DNA of 39,644 nt from positions 1 to 39,644 of the forward strand of contig ONIY01000029.1 of NCBI GenBank assembly GCA_900318065.1, written 5' to 3'. Below are positions 26,777-35,200 of the stretch, in pieces. The notes beneath the pieces are model-generated. The model was not told the origin of the DNA. It ran no database searches and saw nothing but the letters and a program-made list of their open reading frames with translations. Both the position numbers and the translations under genes were made by a program. Position 1 is the stretch's first letter; each line of letters opens with the position of its first letter. The stretch is from an uncultured Prevotellaceae bacterium (GTDB taxonomy: Bacteria; Bacteroidota; Bacteroidia; Bacteroidales; Muribaculaceae).

Positions 26777-26806
26777 TTAAGACGCAAGAATCCCCATTTT
26801 TGCGTC
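26777..26806 (-). promoter_or_regulatory. Hairpin leader of the ECF sigma operon
   Basis: On the minus strand GACGCAA and TTGCGTC form an inverted repeat around a 12-nt loop, then TTAA, and the sigma ATG follows 7 nt later. The TGCGTCTTAA word is shared with the other ECF sigma gene and with 24328-24336. It could be the ECF-responsive promoter or a translational control hairpin. Confidence 0.5.
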
Positions 26807-26863
26807 AAGCATTAACCTTTTTTTTAAAAAAAATCAGGCAGCAAAAAGTTGCGGACACGAAAA

Positions 26864-26974
26864 TCGGACAAAAAGAACCGTCCCTTTTGTCCGAAAAAAG
26901 CAAAAAACGGAAAAAAGGAACCGACCCCTTTTTCCGAAAACGGAAAAAAGGAACCGTCCCCTTTTTCCGATTTT
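26864..26974. repeat. Three tandem REP-like palindromes
   Basis: Three hairpins with a shared design follow one another at 26864-26894, 26908-26936 and 26941-26969. Each has an arm like CGGAAAAAGG or CGGACAAAA, a loop containing AACCGTCC or AACCGACC, and the complementary arm. The last is extended by AAAA/TTTT. They fill the spacer between the divergent ECF sigma gene and the aminopeptidase gene. The GGGACGG/CCGTCCC core is like REP elements associated with REP transposases; none is encoded here. Confidence 0.8.
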
Positions 26975-27081
26975 GGGGCTGGAGATGGGGGTTGATGAAA
27001 AAATAAGGAGTGCAAAGAAGATTTTCTCAAGGTTTTTGATTAATTTTGCAAACCAATATTGACTAATATCTATAATAAACA

Positions 27082-28851
27082 ATGAATACCCATCTAGAAA
27101 AACTGCGCGAGTTGATGCGCGCTAAGGGTGTGGATGCCGTTATCATCCCTGGCACCGACCCTCATCAGAGTGAATATGTGAGCGACTACTGGAAATTCCG
27201 CGACTGGGTGAGTGGGTTTACCGGCAGCAACGGCACAGCAGTGGTAACCCTCAACGCAGCAAGCCTGTGGACCGACTCTCGCTACTTCCTCCAAGCCGAG
27301 ATAGAGCTCGAGGGCAGCGGGTTTGAGCTGCAGGATGTGGAGTTTCGTGGCGACATGGCAGTTCTCATGCAATGGCTTGCTAAGGAGCTGCGCGAAGACG
27401 ACACCCTCGCCATCGACGGCCGCCTGTTCTCGCTGATGGACGCCAACCGCCTGGAGCAGATGTGCGGCGAGAACGGATTCCTGCTCGCCACCGACTTCTA
27501 TCCCGACGAGACAATATGGGACAACCGTCCCGAAATGCCACGCAACGAGGCCTTTGTCCACGACGTGGAATATGCCGGCGAGGATGTGGAGAGCAAGCTC
27601 ACCCGCACCATGGAGAAGGTGGAGGCTGCCGGTGCCGAGAGCATCCTCATCACCGCCCTCGACGAGATAGCCTGGCTGTTGAACATGCGCAGCAGCGACG
27701 TGGACTTCACGCCAGTGGCAATCGCCTATCTGTACCTTAGCGACAAAGACCGCGTGATCTTTACCGACGACGAGCTCAACAAGGAGGTGCGCAAGCATCT
27801 CGACAGTTACAACGTGCGCATTAAAGGCTACGGTGAGATAGAGAAGTTCCTGAACAAGCGCAACGTGAACACCACCATCATGCTCGACCCCTACAAGGTG
27901 AGCGACACGCTGGGACAGGCGCTGGAGTGCGACAAGGTGTACGGCTCATCGCCTGTCGAGGCGCTCAAAGCCATCAAGAACGAGGTTCAGATTGACGGTT
28001 TCCGCCATGCTATGGAGCGCGACGGAGCGGCACTGGTGCGCCTGTTCAAGTGGATTGAAGAGACAGCGCCATCGGGCACCATCAACGAACTCGACGTGTG
28101 GGAGCGTGGCAAGATGGAGCGCGCCAAGAGCGACCTCTACCGCGGCGACAGCTTTGAGATGATTGCTGGCTACCGTGAGCATGGCGCCATCGTGCACTAC
28201 ACTGCCAATGCCCAAAGCGCCAGCACCTTGCAGGGCGGGGGACTGCTGCTTGTGGACAGCGGCGCGCAGTATCTTGACGGCACCACCGACATCACCCGCA
28301 CCGTGACTCTGGGCAACCCCACCGAGCAAGAAAAACACGACTTCACCCTCGTGCTCAAGGGACATCTTGCCCTGAGCCGTGCCAAGTTCCCCGTGGGCAC
28401 CACTGGCGTGCAGCTCGATGCCCTTGCCCGCATGCCCCTTTGGCAAGAGTCGATGACCTACGGCCACGGCACCGGCCACGGCATGGGCCACTTCCTGGGT
28501 TGCCATGAGGGACCTCACAGTATACGCACCAACCTCAACCCTGTTGCCCTTGAACCAGGCATGGTAACGAGCAACGAGCCAGGACTTTACAAGGCTGGCG
28601 AGTATGGCATTCGCACCGAGAACATCCTGCTTGTGGTAGAAGGCAAGAAGACCGAGGCCTTTGGCGACTTCCTGGAGTTTGAGACCTTGACCCTGTTCCC
28701 CTACGACACCCGCCTTATCGACCTCTCGATGCTCAGTGCCGAGGAAATCAAGCAGGTTAACGACTACCACCAGATGGTGCTTGAGCGACTACTCCCCTAC
28801 CTCAACGAGGAGGAAGCAGCATGGCTGCAAAATAAATGCGCATCAATCTAA
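27082..28851 (+). CDS. Xaa-Pro aminopeptidase (M24B, aminopeptidase P)
   Basis: A 589-residue cytoplasmic metallopeptidase that removes the N-terminal residue before proline. It has the three-domain layout of the long aminopeptidase P form: two creatinase-like N-terminal domains (about 1-145 and 150-300), then the pita-bread catalytic domain. Metal ligands are visible as Asp392 (VDSGAQY), Asp403 (GTTDITRT), His466 (GHGTGHGMGH), Glu499 (SNEPG) and Glu513 (GIRTENI), with the family spacing. No signal peptide. A possible -7 box TAATTTTG at 27041-27048 lies 34 nt upstream, but no -33 element fits. The hexapeptide protein gene follows after 37 nt. Confidence 0.95.
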   Translation: MNTHLEKLRELMRAKGVDAVIIPGTDPHQSEYVSDYWKFRDWVSGFTGSNGTAVVTLNAASLWTDSRYFLQAEIELEGSGFELQDVEFRGDMAVLMQWLAKELREDDTLAIDGRLFSLMDANRLEQMCGENGFLLATDFYPDETIWDNRPEMPRNEAFVHDVEYAGEDVESKLTRTMEKVEAAGAESILITALDEIAWLLNMRSSDVDFTPVAIAYLYLSDKDRVIFTDDELNKEVRKHLDSYNVRIKGYGEIEKFLNKRNVNTTIMLDPYKVSDTLGQALECDKVYGSSPVEALKAIKNEVQIDGFRHAMERDGAALVRLFKWIEETAPSGTINELDVWERGKMERAKSDLYRGDSFEMIAGYREHGAIVHYTANAQSASTLQGGGLLLVDSGAQYLDGTTDITRTVTLGNPTEQEKHDFTLVLKGHLALSRAKFPVGTTGVQLDALARMPLWQESMTYGHGTGHGMGHFLGCHEGPHSIRTNLNPVALEPGMVTSNEPGLYKAGEYGIRTENILLVVEGKKTEAFGDFLEFETLTLFPYDTRLIDLSMLSAEEIKQVNDYHQMVLERLLPYLNEEEAAWLQNKCASI

Positions 28852-28888
28852 ATATATTATTAATCAAGCAATTATGCATTAAATTAAA

Positions 28889-29404
28889 ATGGCAATAATA
28901 AGAAAAGTAAGGGGCTTTGAGCCCAAGATTGGCGAGGGCACTTTCCTTGCCGACAATGCAGTAGTAGTGGGCGACGTGACCATTGGCAGCGAGTGCAGCA
29001 TCTGGTTTGGTGCTGTGCTGCGTGGCGACGTGAACACCATCACCCTGGGTAACCGAGTTAACGTGCAGGACGGCAGCGTGTTGCACACGTTGTACCAGAA
29101 ATCCACCATCGAAATAGGCAACGATGTGTCGATAGGCCACAACGTGACCATCCACGGTGCTAAGATTCACGACATGGCGCTCATTGGCATGGGCAGCGTG
29201 GTGCTCGACGACGCCGAGATAGGCGAGGGAGCCATCATCGCGGCTGGCAGCGTGGTGCTCAAGGGCACCAAGGTGGGGCCTCACGAACTCTGGGCAGGCT
29301 CTCCCGCCAAGTTCAAGAAAATGGTCGACCCAGCCCAAGCCAAGGAAATCAACGTGAAGATTGCCAAGAACTACTTGATGTATAGCACTTGGTATGAGGA
29401 GTAA
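28889..29404 (+). CDS. Gamma-carbonic-anhydrase-like hexapeptide-repeat protein
   Basis: A 171-residue left-handed beta-helix protein of the YrdA/PaaY group. Hexapeptide repeats such as VVVGDV, TIGSEC, TITLGN and IEIGND run through residues 23-125. Three histidines in the gamma-class metal pattern are present (His66, His84, His89), as is the conserved GAVLRGD segment at 41-47. A zinc-dependent hydratase role is possible, but many members of this group have no proven activity. The short C-terminal helix (LMYSTWYEE) is typical. It is probably cotranscribed with the aminopeptidase gene (37-nt gap). Confidence 0.9.
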   Translation: MAIIRKVRGFEPKIGEGTFLADNAVVVGDVTIGSECSIWFGAVLRGDVNTITLGNRVNVQDGSVLHTLYQKSTIEIGNDVSIGHNVTIHGAKIHDMALIGMGSVVLDDAEIGEGAIIAAGSVVLKGTKVGPHELWAGSPAKFKKMVDPAQAKEINVKIAKNYLMYSTWYEE

Positions 29405-29428
29405 GTGTTAAGTTGCGCCTGCGGCGCG
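29402..29428. repeat. Intergenic repeat TAAGTGTTAAG plus GCGCCTGCGGCGC, left copy
   Basis: TAAGTGTTAAG (29402-29412) is followed by the palindrome GCGCCTGCGGCGC (29415-29427). The same two words in the same order and orientation recur at 30676-30716, on the other side of the acyltransferase gene. Short GTGGAACG repeats follow at 29428-29470. Confidence 0.7.
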
Positions 29429-29530
29429 TGGAACGAAGAACGTGGAACGTGGAATGCAGAGCGTGGTATGAGCGTTGCAGGGTGACTGTTACAAATAGCG
29501 CCAATTAGGAGATTGCTGCAAAACTAAATA

Positions 29531-29627
29531 AACCACAGATTTTTCAGATTAAACAGATTTTCTGCTTTTTTACTGTTCTGTATTTCAGATGATTAAAAAA
29601 TAAGATTAATCTGTTTAATTTGTGGTT
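29531..29627. repeat. Imperfect long inverted repeat (AACCACAGATT type)
   Basis: The left arm (29531-29560, beginning AACCACAGAT and including AAACAGATT) is the imperfect complement of the right arm (29603-29627, ending in TGTGGTT). It abuts the stop of the acyltransferase gene (29630) and lies between convergent genes, so it could end both transcripts. AACCACAGATT-type inverted repeats are common between Bacteroidota genes. Confidence 0.65.
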
Positions 29628-29629
29628 TT

Positions 29630-30646
29630 TCATTTCGGTTGGGGTTTTGTTGCAGCCTCAGTTTTCGCTAGCCTCCAGCCTTCGTAGAAGAACGGTTCCT
29701 GGGCGGTGAGGCGTGGCAGGTATTTACGCAAGAGGTAGATGACGGGATATTCCATTACCAGCACCAGCAGCAGTGTGATAAGGTAAATAGCAGTGGTTCC
29801 TGCCAGCTGTGGCAATAGCGCGCCAAACACTTGTTTCAGTGGTCCAATCAGGAAATAGTGAGTTCCGAGTATTATGAGTGAATATCGTCCAAAGTAGGAG
29901 ATAACCGGCACGGGGCGCTTCACGCGCTGGCACAGGAAGAACAACGAGAAAATCACCATCGTCGTCATGCCAAACAGGAGCAGTGGCGAGGGATAATTGC
30001 GCTGCAGCATGTTGATTACCGGGGTGTCGAGCCACACCCACACTATGGTTGCGACTGCCAAGGCAAGCGTGAGTAGCAGGTGAGGGCGATAAGTGATAAT
30101 TCCCCACTGGCTTGCCTCATTTCCAAGCATGAAGAATGGCAATGCCACAAAAGTCATGTCCAGGTAAGGCTCAAGCACACATCCGCTGCTTGCTATCCAA
30201 TAGCCCACGCCACCGAGCACCAGCGACAGCACAATCACCAGCCAGCGAGGAAGGAACCTCACAAAGACATAATAGATGATATTCAACGAGAACAACACAA
30301 ACAAGAACCACATGGGAGTGTTGTTCTTGATAGGGTTAAGTGGCATTAGGCTAAATGACTCATTCACATTGAAGTGAGTCTCCAACAGATTGCGGCAAAA
30401 GTAGTATATCGTGCCCAGCACCAAGAAAAACACGAGCGGCACAACAAGAGAGTTCACCTTGCGCCTGAGGAATGACCCAAAACTGTCATAAGTCTTGAAA
30501 TTCAGACCCGACAGGAAAAAGAAGATTGGCATCAGGAAAGTTTGGTTCAGCTCATGCCCTGTGGGTTTGACATGAAATGAAACAAGAAGTACGATGCACA
30601 CTCCTTTGATGAAATCAAGATATGCTATTCTTTGTTTTGTTGCCAT
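29630..30646 (-). CDS. Acyltransferase family 3 membrane protein
   Basis: A 338-residue integral membrane protein with about ten hydrophobic segments. The N-terminus RIAYLDFIKGVCIVLLVSFH matches the acyltransferase-3 signature (LDxxKG...H), with His25 in the position of the catalytic histidine. Such proteins transfer acetyl or other acyl groups onto sugars of surface polysaccharides, lipids or peptidoglycan. The substrate cannot be told, and no glycan synthesis genes are adjacent. The gene stands alone between direct intergenic repeats (29402-29428 and 30676-30716), which could reflect movement as a cassette. Confidence 0.88.
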   Translation of the reverse strand: MATKQRIAYLDFIKGVCIVLLVSFHVKPTGHELNQTFLMPIFFFLSGLNFKTYDSFGSFLRRKVNSLVVPLVFFLVLGTIYYFCRNLLETHFNVNESFSLMPLNPIKNNTPMWFLFVLFSLNIIYYVFVRFLPRWLVIVLSLVLGGVGYWIASSGCVLEPYLDMTFVALPFFMLGNEASQWGIITYRPHLLLTLALAVATIVWVWLDTPVINMLQRNYPSPLLLFGMTTMVIFSLFFLCQRVKRPVPVISYFGRYSLIILGTHYFLIGPLKQVFGALLPQLAGTTAIYLITLLLVLVMEYPVIYLLRKYLPRLTAQEPFFYEGWRLAKTEAATKPQPK

Positions 30647-30675
30647 TGTTCTCGGGGGAGGGAGGAGCGAGGGAT

Positions 30676-30716
30676 TAAGTGTTAAGGGTTAAGGGTTAAG
30701 TGAGCGCCTGCGGCGC
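30676..30716. repeat. Intergenic repeat, right copy, with TTAAGGG units
   Basis: TAAGTGTTAAG (30676-30686) and the palindrome GCGCCTGCGGCGC (30704-30716) match the copy at 29402-29427. Between them are extra GGTTAAG units (GGTTAAGGGTTAAG), so this copy has expanded. Confidence 0.7.
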
Positions 30717-30726
30717 GAGGATGGGG

Positions 30727-30798
30727 GATCGAGCAATCGAGCAATCGAGCAGTCGAGCGATCGAGAGGTCGAGAGGTCGAGCAATCGAGCGGTCGAGG
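30727..30798. repeat. Tandem array of nine 8-bp units (RRTCGAGN)
   Basis: Nine consecutive 8-bp units follow the pattern RRTCGAGN, for example GATCGAGC, AATCGAGC, AGTCGAGC, GGTCGAGA. The TCGAG core is kept in all nine. The array lies between the acyltransferase and LacI genes. Confidence 0.85.
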
Positions 30799-30854
30799 CC
30801 TTTGTCCTTTGTACTTTGTCCTTTGTCCTTCGTCCTTTGTACTTTGTACTTTAT
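30799..30854. repeat. Tandem array of eight 7-bp units (CCTTTGT)
   Basis: Eight consecutive 7-bp units follow CCTTTGT or ACTTTGT, with two drifted units (CCTTCGT, ACTTTAT). It starts where the 8-bp array ends, and its last unit contains the stop codon of the LacI-family gene (30851-30853). Confidence 0.85.
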
Positions 30855-31894
30855 TCTTTTGCCACGGGGTTTCTTGTTGTTCCGCGCACTACCAGGCGGG
30901 TGCGCACCATGCGTTTCTCCACGCGGTCGATGGGGAGTTTGCCCTCTACCATGTCGATGAGCACATCGGTGGCTTGGGCACCCACCTCGGCACCGTTTTG
31001 ATGCACCGTGGTGAGCATGGGGTCGCAGGAGATGGCGCGCTCGCTATCGGTAAAGCCGCACACCGCCACGTCGTCGGGCACACGCAGTCCCATCCGTTTA
31101 GCGGTGTACATGATGCTTATCGCCGTCTCGTCGTTGATGGCAAAGAAGCCGTCGGGACGGTCCTTCATCTTGAGCAGCGAGGGAGTGATTTTCTCGGCAT
31201 CGGCTGGATTGTCGCACTGGACGATGAGTTTGTCGTCGGGCTGCAGGCCGTGATGATAGAGGGCGTCCTTGTAGCCATTGAGCCGGTTCTTAGAGATTTC
31301 CATGTTCAGGTTAGAGACATAGAACGCCACTCGCTTGCATCCCGTCTCAATCAAGTAGCTCACAGCCTTATAGGCCGCCTGATAGTCGTCGACCACCACA
31401 CGGCTTGCATTGATGGCAGGGCAAATGCGGTCGTAGAACACCAGCGGGATGCCGCTGCTCACGAGCTTGGTGAAGTGGTCGTATTGCTCGGTGTCCTTAG
31501 CCTGCGAGACGATGATGCCACACACCTTGTTCTTCTTGAACGACTCGCAAATCTCCACCTCCCGCTCATAGCTCTCGCTGCTCTGCGCCACCATGATGCG
31601 GTAGCCGCGCTCCTTGGCCTTCTCCTCAATGCCACTCAGGATTGAGGCGAAATAGAAGTGCACTATCTCGGGCAGTATCACGCCAATGATTTGCGACGGC
31701 CTCTGGCGGCTGTGCCGCAGCTGCTCGGCTATCACGTTGGGGTAATAGTCGTGCTCGCGTGCATACTGCTGAATCATCTCACGGCGCTTCTTGCTGATGT
31801 TAGGACTGTTCTTGAGCGCTCTCGACACCGTTGCCACGCTCACACCCAGCTGCGCAGCAATATCTTTCATTGTTAATGGCTGTTTCTCAATCAT
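30851..31894 (-). CDS. LacI-family transcriptional regulator of the SusCD locus
   Basis: A 347-residue repressor/activator. The LacI helix-turn-helix TMKDIAAQLGVSVATVSRAL is at residues 8-27, followed by a hinge-helix region (PNVIAEQLRHSR) and a periplasmic-binding-protein-like sugar domain beginning QIIGVILPE. The C-terminal part contains DVAVCGFTDSE and LTTVHQNGAEVG as usual. It is divergent from the susC-like gene, and a perfect 12-bp palindrome of LacI-family operator type lies between them at 32039-32050. It probably senses a sugar released from the imported glycan. A possible -7 box TAATTTTG is at 31982-31989. Its stop codon lies inside a 7-bp repeat array. Confidence 0.94.
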   Translation of the reverse strand: MIEKQPLTMKDIAAQLGVSVATVSRALKNSPNISKKRREMIQQYAREHDYYPNVIAEQLRHSRQRPSQIIGVILPEIVHFYFASILSGIEEKAKERGYRIMVAQSSESYEREVEICESFKKNKVCGIIVSQAKDTEQYDHFTKLVSSGIPLVFYDRICPAINASRVVVDDYQAAYKAVSYLIETGCKRVAFYVSNLNMEISKNRLNGYKDALYHHGLQPDDKLIVQCDNPADAEKITPSLLKMKDRPDGFFAINDETAISIMYTAKRMGLRVPDDVAVCGFTDSERAISCDPMLTTVHQNGAEVGAQATDVLIDMVEGKLPIDRVEKRMVRTRLVVRGTTRNPVAKE

Positions 31895-32038
31895 TGCGGC
31901 AATTTATTGAAAGTGAGAAAAATAACTCATAGCACCAACTCGTGGTTGACAATTTGTTCTGGAATAACTCTTTTGAGTTTTCAAAATTACACTTTATCTG
32001 GGAAAAAATGTAACTTTTATTTCTTAAAATATCTTAAT

Positions 32039-32050
32039 GCAAACGTTTGC
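32039..32050. promoter_or_regulatory. Probable LacI-family operator GCAAACGTTTGC
   Basis: A perfect 12-bp palindrome with the central CG typical of LacI-family operators; the E. coli PurR box contains the same core. It is 145 nt upstream of the LacI-family start and 57 nt upstream of the susC -7 box, so it could act on both genes. Upstream of a promoter it would suit an activator or a dual role. Confidence 0.75.
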
Positions 32051-32106
32051 GCACAATTACCCACATATTTAAATAACAAAAATAATTCTATTTAATCTAA
32101 AGGCAT

Positions 32107-32114
32107 TACCTTTG
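32107..32114 (+). promoter_or_regulatory. -7 box of the susC operon promoter
   Basis: TACCTTTG fits the Bacteroidota -7 consensus TAnnTTTG. The -33 element is weak: TTC at 32086-32088 with an 18-nt spacer. That fits a promoter needing an activator or under tight control. The leader to susC would be about 125 nt. Confidence 0.6.
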
Positions 32115-32243
32115 TAGTTGCTTACTTTGCATCAATAGCAAGTGACCACATAATTAGCATTTTACACGAAGGCGAGAAAGACCAAACGAGACAAATAAAT
32201 ACTATTTATTTATAAACTTAATAACAATTTAACTAAAAACAAG

Positions 32244-35200
32244 ATGAAGCAGGTAAACATTAGAATTCCCCAAAGGATTCTAGCCCTGATGATGGGACTT
32301 TTCCTATCCATCGGAGCCTACGCACAGATTACTGTGCAGGGACATGTCAAGGATGCTACCGGCGAACCTGTTATTGGTGCAACTGTTACCGTTGTGGGAA
32401 CCACCAACACTGTGGCGACCGACTTTGACGGTAACTTCACAATCACTGCACCCAAGGGCGCCCAGCTCCAAGTTTCTTCTATCGGTCTTCAGTCACAGAC
32501 CGTTACTGCCGCTCCCACTCTCGTTATTGTCCTCGAGGAGGACTCGCAAGTGCTCGAGAACGTGGTTGTGATTGGTTACGGTACTGTTAAGAAGAACGAC
32601 CTTACTGGTAGCGTCACTGCCCTCCGCCCCGACGCCAAGAACAAGGGTGTGGTAGTGAGCGCTCAAGACATGCTTGGCGGTAAAATCGCCGGTGTAAACG
32701 TTACCGATGGTGGTGGTACTCCTGGTGGAGGCGCCACAATCCGCATCCGTGGTGGCTCGTCACTGAACGCCACCAACGACCCACTTATCGTTATCGATGG
32801 TGTGCCCATGGACAACAATGGCGTGAAAGGACTAGCCAACGGCCTGTCACTTATTAACCCCGCCGACATTGAGACCTTTAACGTGCTCAAGGACGCTTCG
32901 GCAACAGCCATCTATGGTTCGCGCGGTTCTAACGGTGTTATCATCATCACCACCAAGAAGGGTCGCCGTGGCCAGGGCATCAACGTTCTCTACAATGGCA
33001 GCTTCACTGTGAGCACCAAGAAGAAGAACATCGACGTGATGAGTGGTGACGAATACCGTGACTACATCAAGGAAATCTACAAGGGTAACAGCCGCGAGGA
33101 GCAAGCTATTGCAGCTCTGGGAACCGCCAACACTAACTGGCAGAACGAAATATACCGCACCGCCCTCAGCCACGACCACAACTTGACTGTAACTGGTTCG
33201 GTTAAGGACTTCCTCCCATTCCGCGTATCGGTTGGCTATACCGATCAGCAAGGTATCCTCAAGACTTCGGACTTCAAGCGTTACACTGTGTCAGGTAACA
33301 TCAGTCCATCGCTCTTCAACGATCACTTGACCTTCAACATCAATGCTAAGTACATGTATGCCAAGTCGCGTTATGCCGATGGTTCGGCTATTGGCAATGC
33401 AGTGCGCATGGACCCAACTCAGCCCATTCGCAGCGAAGACCCACTGTACAAGAACTTTGGTGGCTACTTCAACTGGCTATCGGCTGCTGCTCTTAATGAT
33501 GACGCTTGGCCCTACACTGTCAACACCAACGCTCCACGCAACCCTGTTGCCATCCTCGAGCTTAAGAATGACCGTGCTAACAGCCACGCCTTTGTAGGCA
33601 ACATTGATGCCGACTACAAGGTTCACGGATTTGAGGATCTGCGTCTCCACCTCACTCTCGGTGGTGACTTCTCTAAGGGTAAGCAAACAACCGACGTTGA
33701 CCCCGCCAGCCCACTTGCAGCCTACTACGGCAGCCACGGTTGGGACGAGATCACCAAGGAGAACCGCACCCTCAGCACCTACGCACAGTACTACAAAGAC
33801 TTCAATGATGATCATCACTTCGACATCATGGCTGGTTATGAGTGGCAACACTTCTGGCGTAAGCAGCACAACAATTACTGGGGATTCTACCAGTCAACCA
33901 GTAATGAGTACCTCAAGGACAGCGAAGGTCACTACATCCTTGATGAAGGTGGCAACATGATTCCCGCTGCCGGACAGAAGTACAACGAAACTAGGCTCTA
34001 CAACGGTCTGGGCTTCCGCACCGAGAATTATCTGGTTTCGTTCTTTGGACGTATGAACTACATCTTCAAGAACCGCTACTACTTGACTGCAACAGTTCGT
34101 CACGACGGTTCTTCTCGCTTCAAGAAGCACTGGTCAACCTTCCCATCGTTCGCCTTCGCATGGCGCATCAAAGAAGAAGGTTTCCTCAAGGACAACAACA
34201 CTCTGAGCGAGCTCAAGCTCCGCCTAGGTTGGGGTAAGACTGGTCAACAAGACATTGGTAGCGACTACAACTACTTCACCAACTACTCGATGAACTCGGG
34301 TGTTCCTGGTAGTTTCTATGACATCGTGGGCGACGGCACTATGGCTCGTCCTAACGTTTACAACCCACAGCTTAAGTGGGAGACCACTACCACTACCAAC
34401 ATTGGTCTTGACTGGGGATTCCTCAACGGACGCATCACCGGTACCATCGACTGGTACTATCGCAAGACCACCGACCTCTTGAACTATGCTTCTATTCCAG
34501 TAGGTAACTTCCGCAACATGGCCAACCAGAACATTGGTTCACTCAAAAACACTGGTCTTGAGCTCTCTATTAGCTGGAAGGCTATCTCTACAAACGACCT
34601 TCTGTGGACCATCGACTACAACTTCACCTACAACAAGAATGAGATTACCGAGCTCGTGGGTGGCATAGACGCCAACTACAAGGTGCTCACTGGTGGTGTT
34701 GGTATCAACAAGAACTGCCAGGCTCATGCCGTTGGTTATCCCGCCAACTCGTTCTACGTTTACCAGCAGGTTTACGACGACGCTGGTATGCCTATTGAGA
34801 ACCAGGTTGTTGACCGCAACGCCGATGGTCAAATCACCGACGACGACCGCTACTTCTACAAGGCTCCTTTCGCTCCTGTTACCATGGGCCTCAGCTCACG
34901 CTTAGAGTGGAAGAACTGGGACTTCGGTTTCAACATGCGTGCAAGCATTGGCAACTACGTGTTTAACAATGTTATGAAGGGTTATGCCAACGTTGGTCTC
35001 GCTGCAGTGTTTGAGAGCGTGAGCGGTAGCTACCTTAACAACCGCCCTGTTGACGCTATCAAGTATGGCTGGGCAACCTACGACGATGCTTCACAGCTCA
35101 GCGACCGCTGGGTTAAGAACGCTTCGTTCCTCAAGTGCGACAACATCACTTTGGGTTACAGCTTCAGCGACCTCTTCAAGCGCAACGGTGGTTATCACGG

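Noticed and set aside
26770-26808. Longer ECF sigma start at a TTG at 26808
   Set aside because: It would translate through the leader hairpin, and the added residues do not belong to the sigma fold.
30727-30854. Possible CRISPR array
   Set aside because: The units are 7-8 bp in direct contact with no spacers, and no cas genes are present.
30700-30960. An 86-codon plus-strand frame across the tandem repeats
   Set aside because: The predicted protein is only a translation of the 8-bp and 7-bp arrays and then the complement of the LacI gene.
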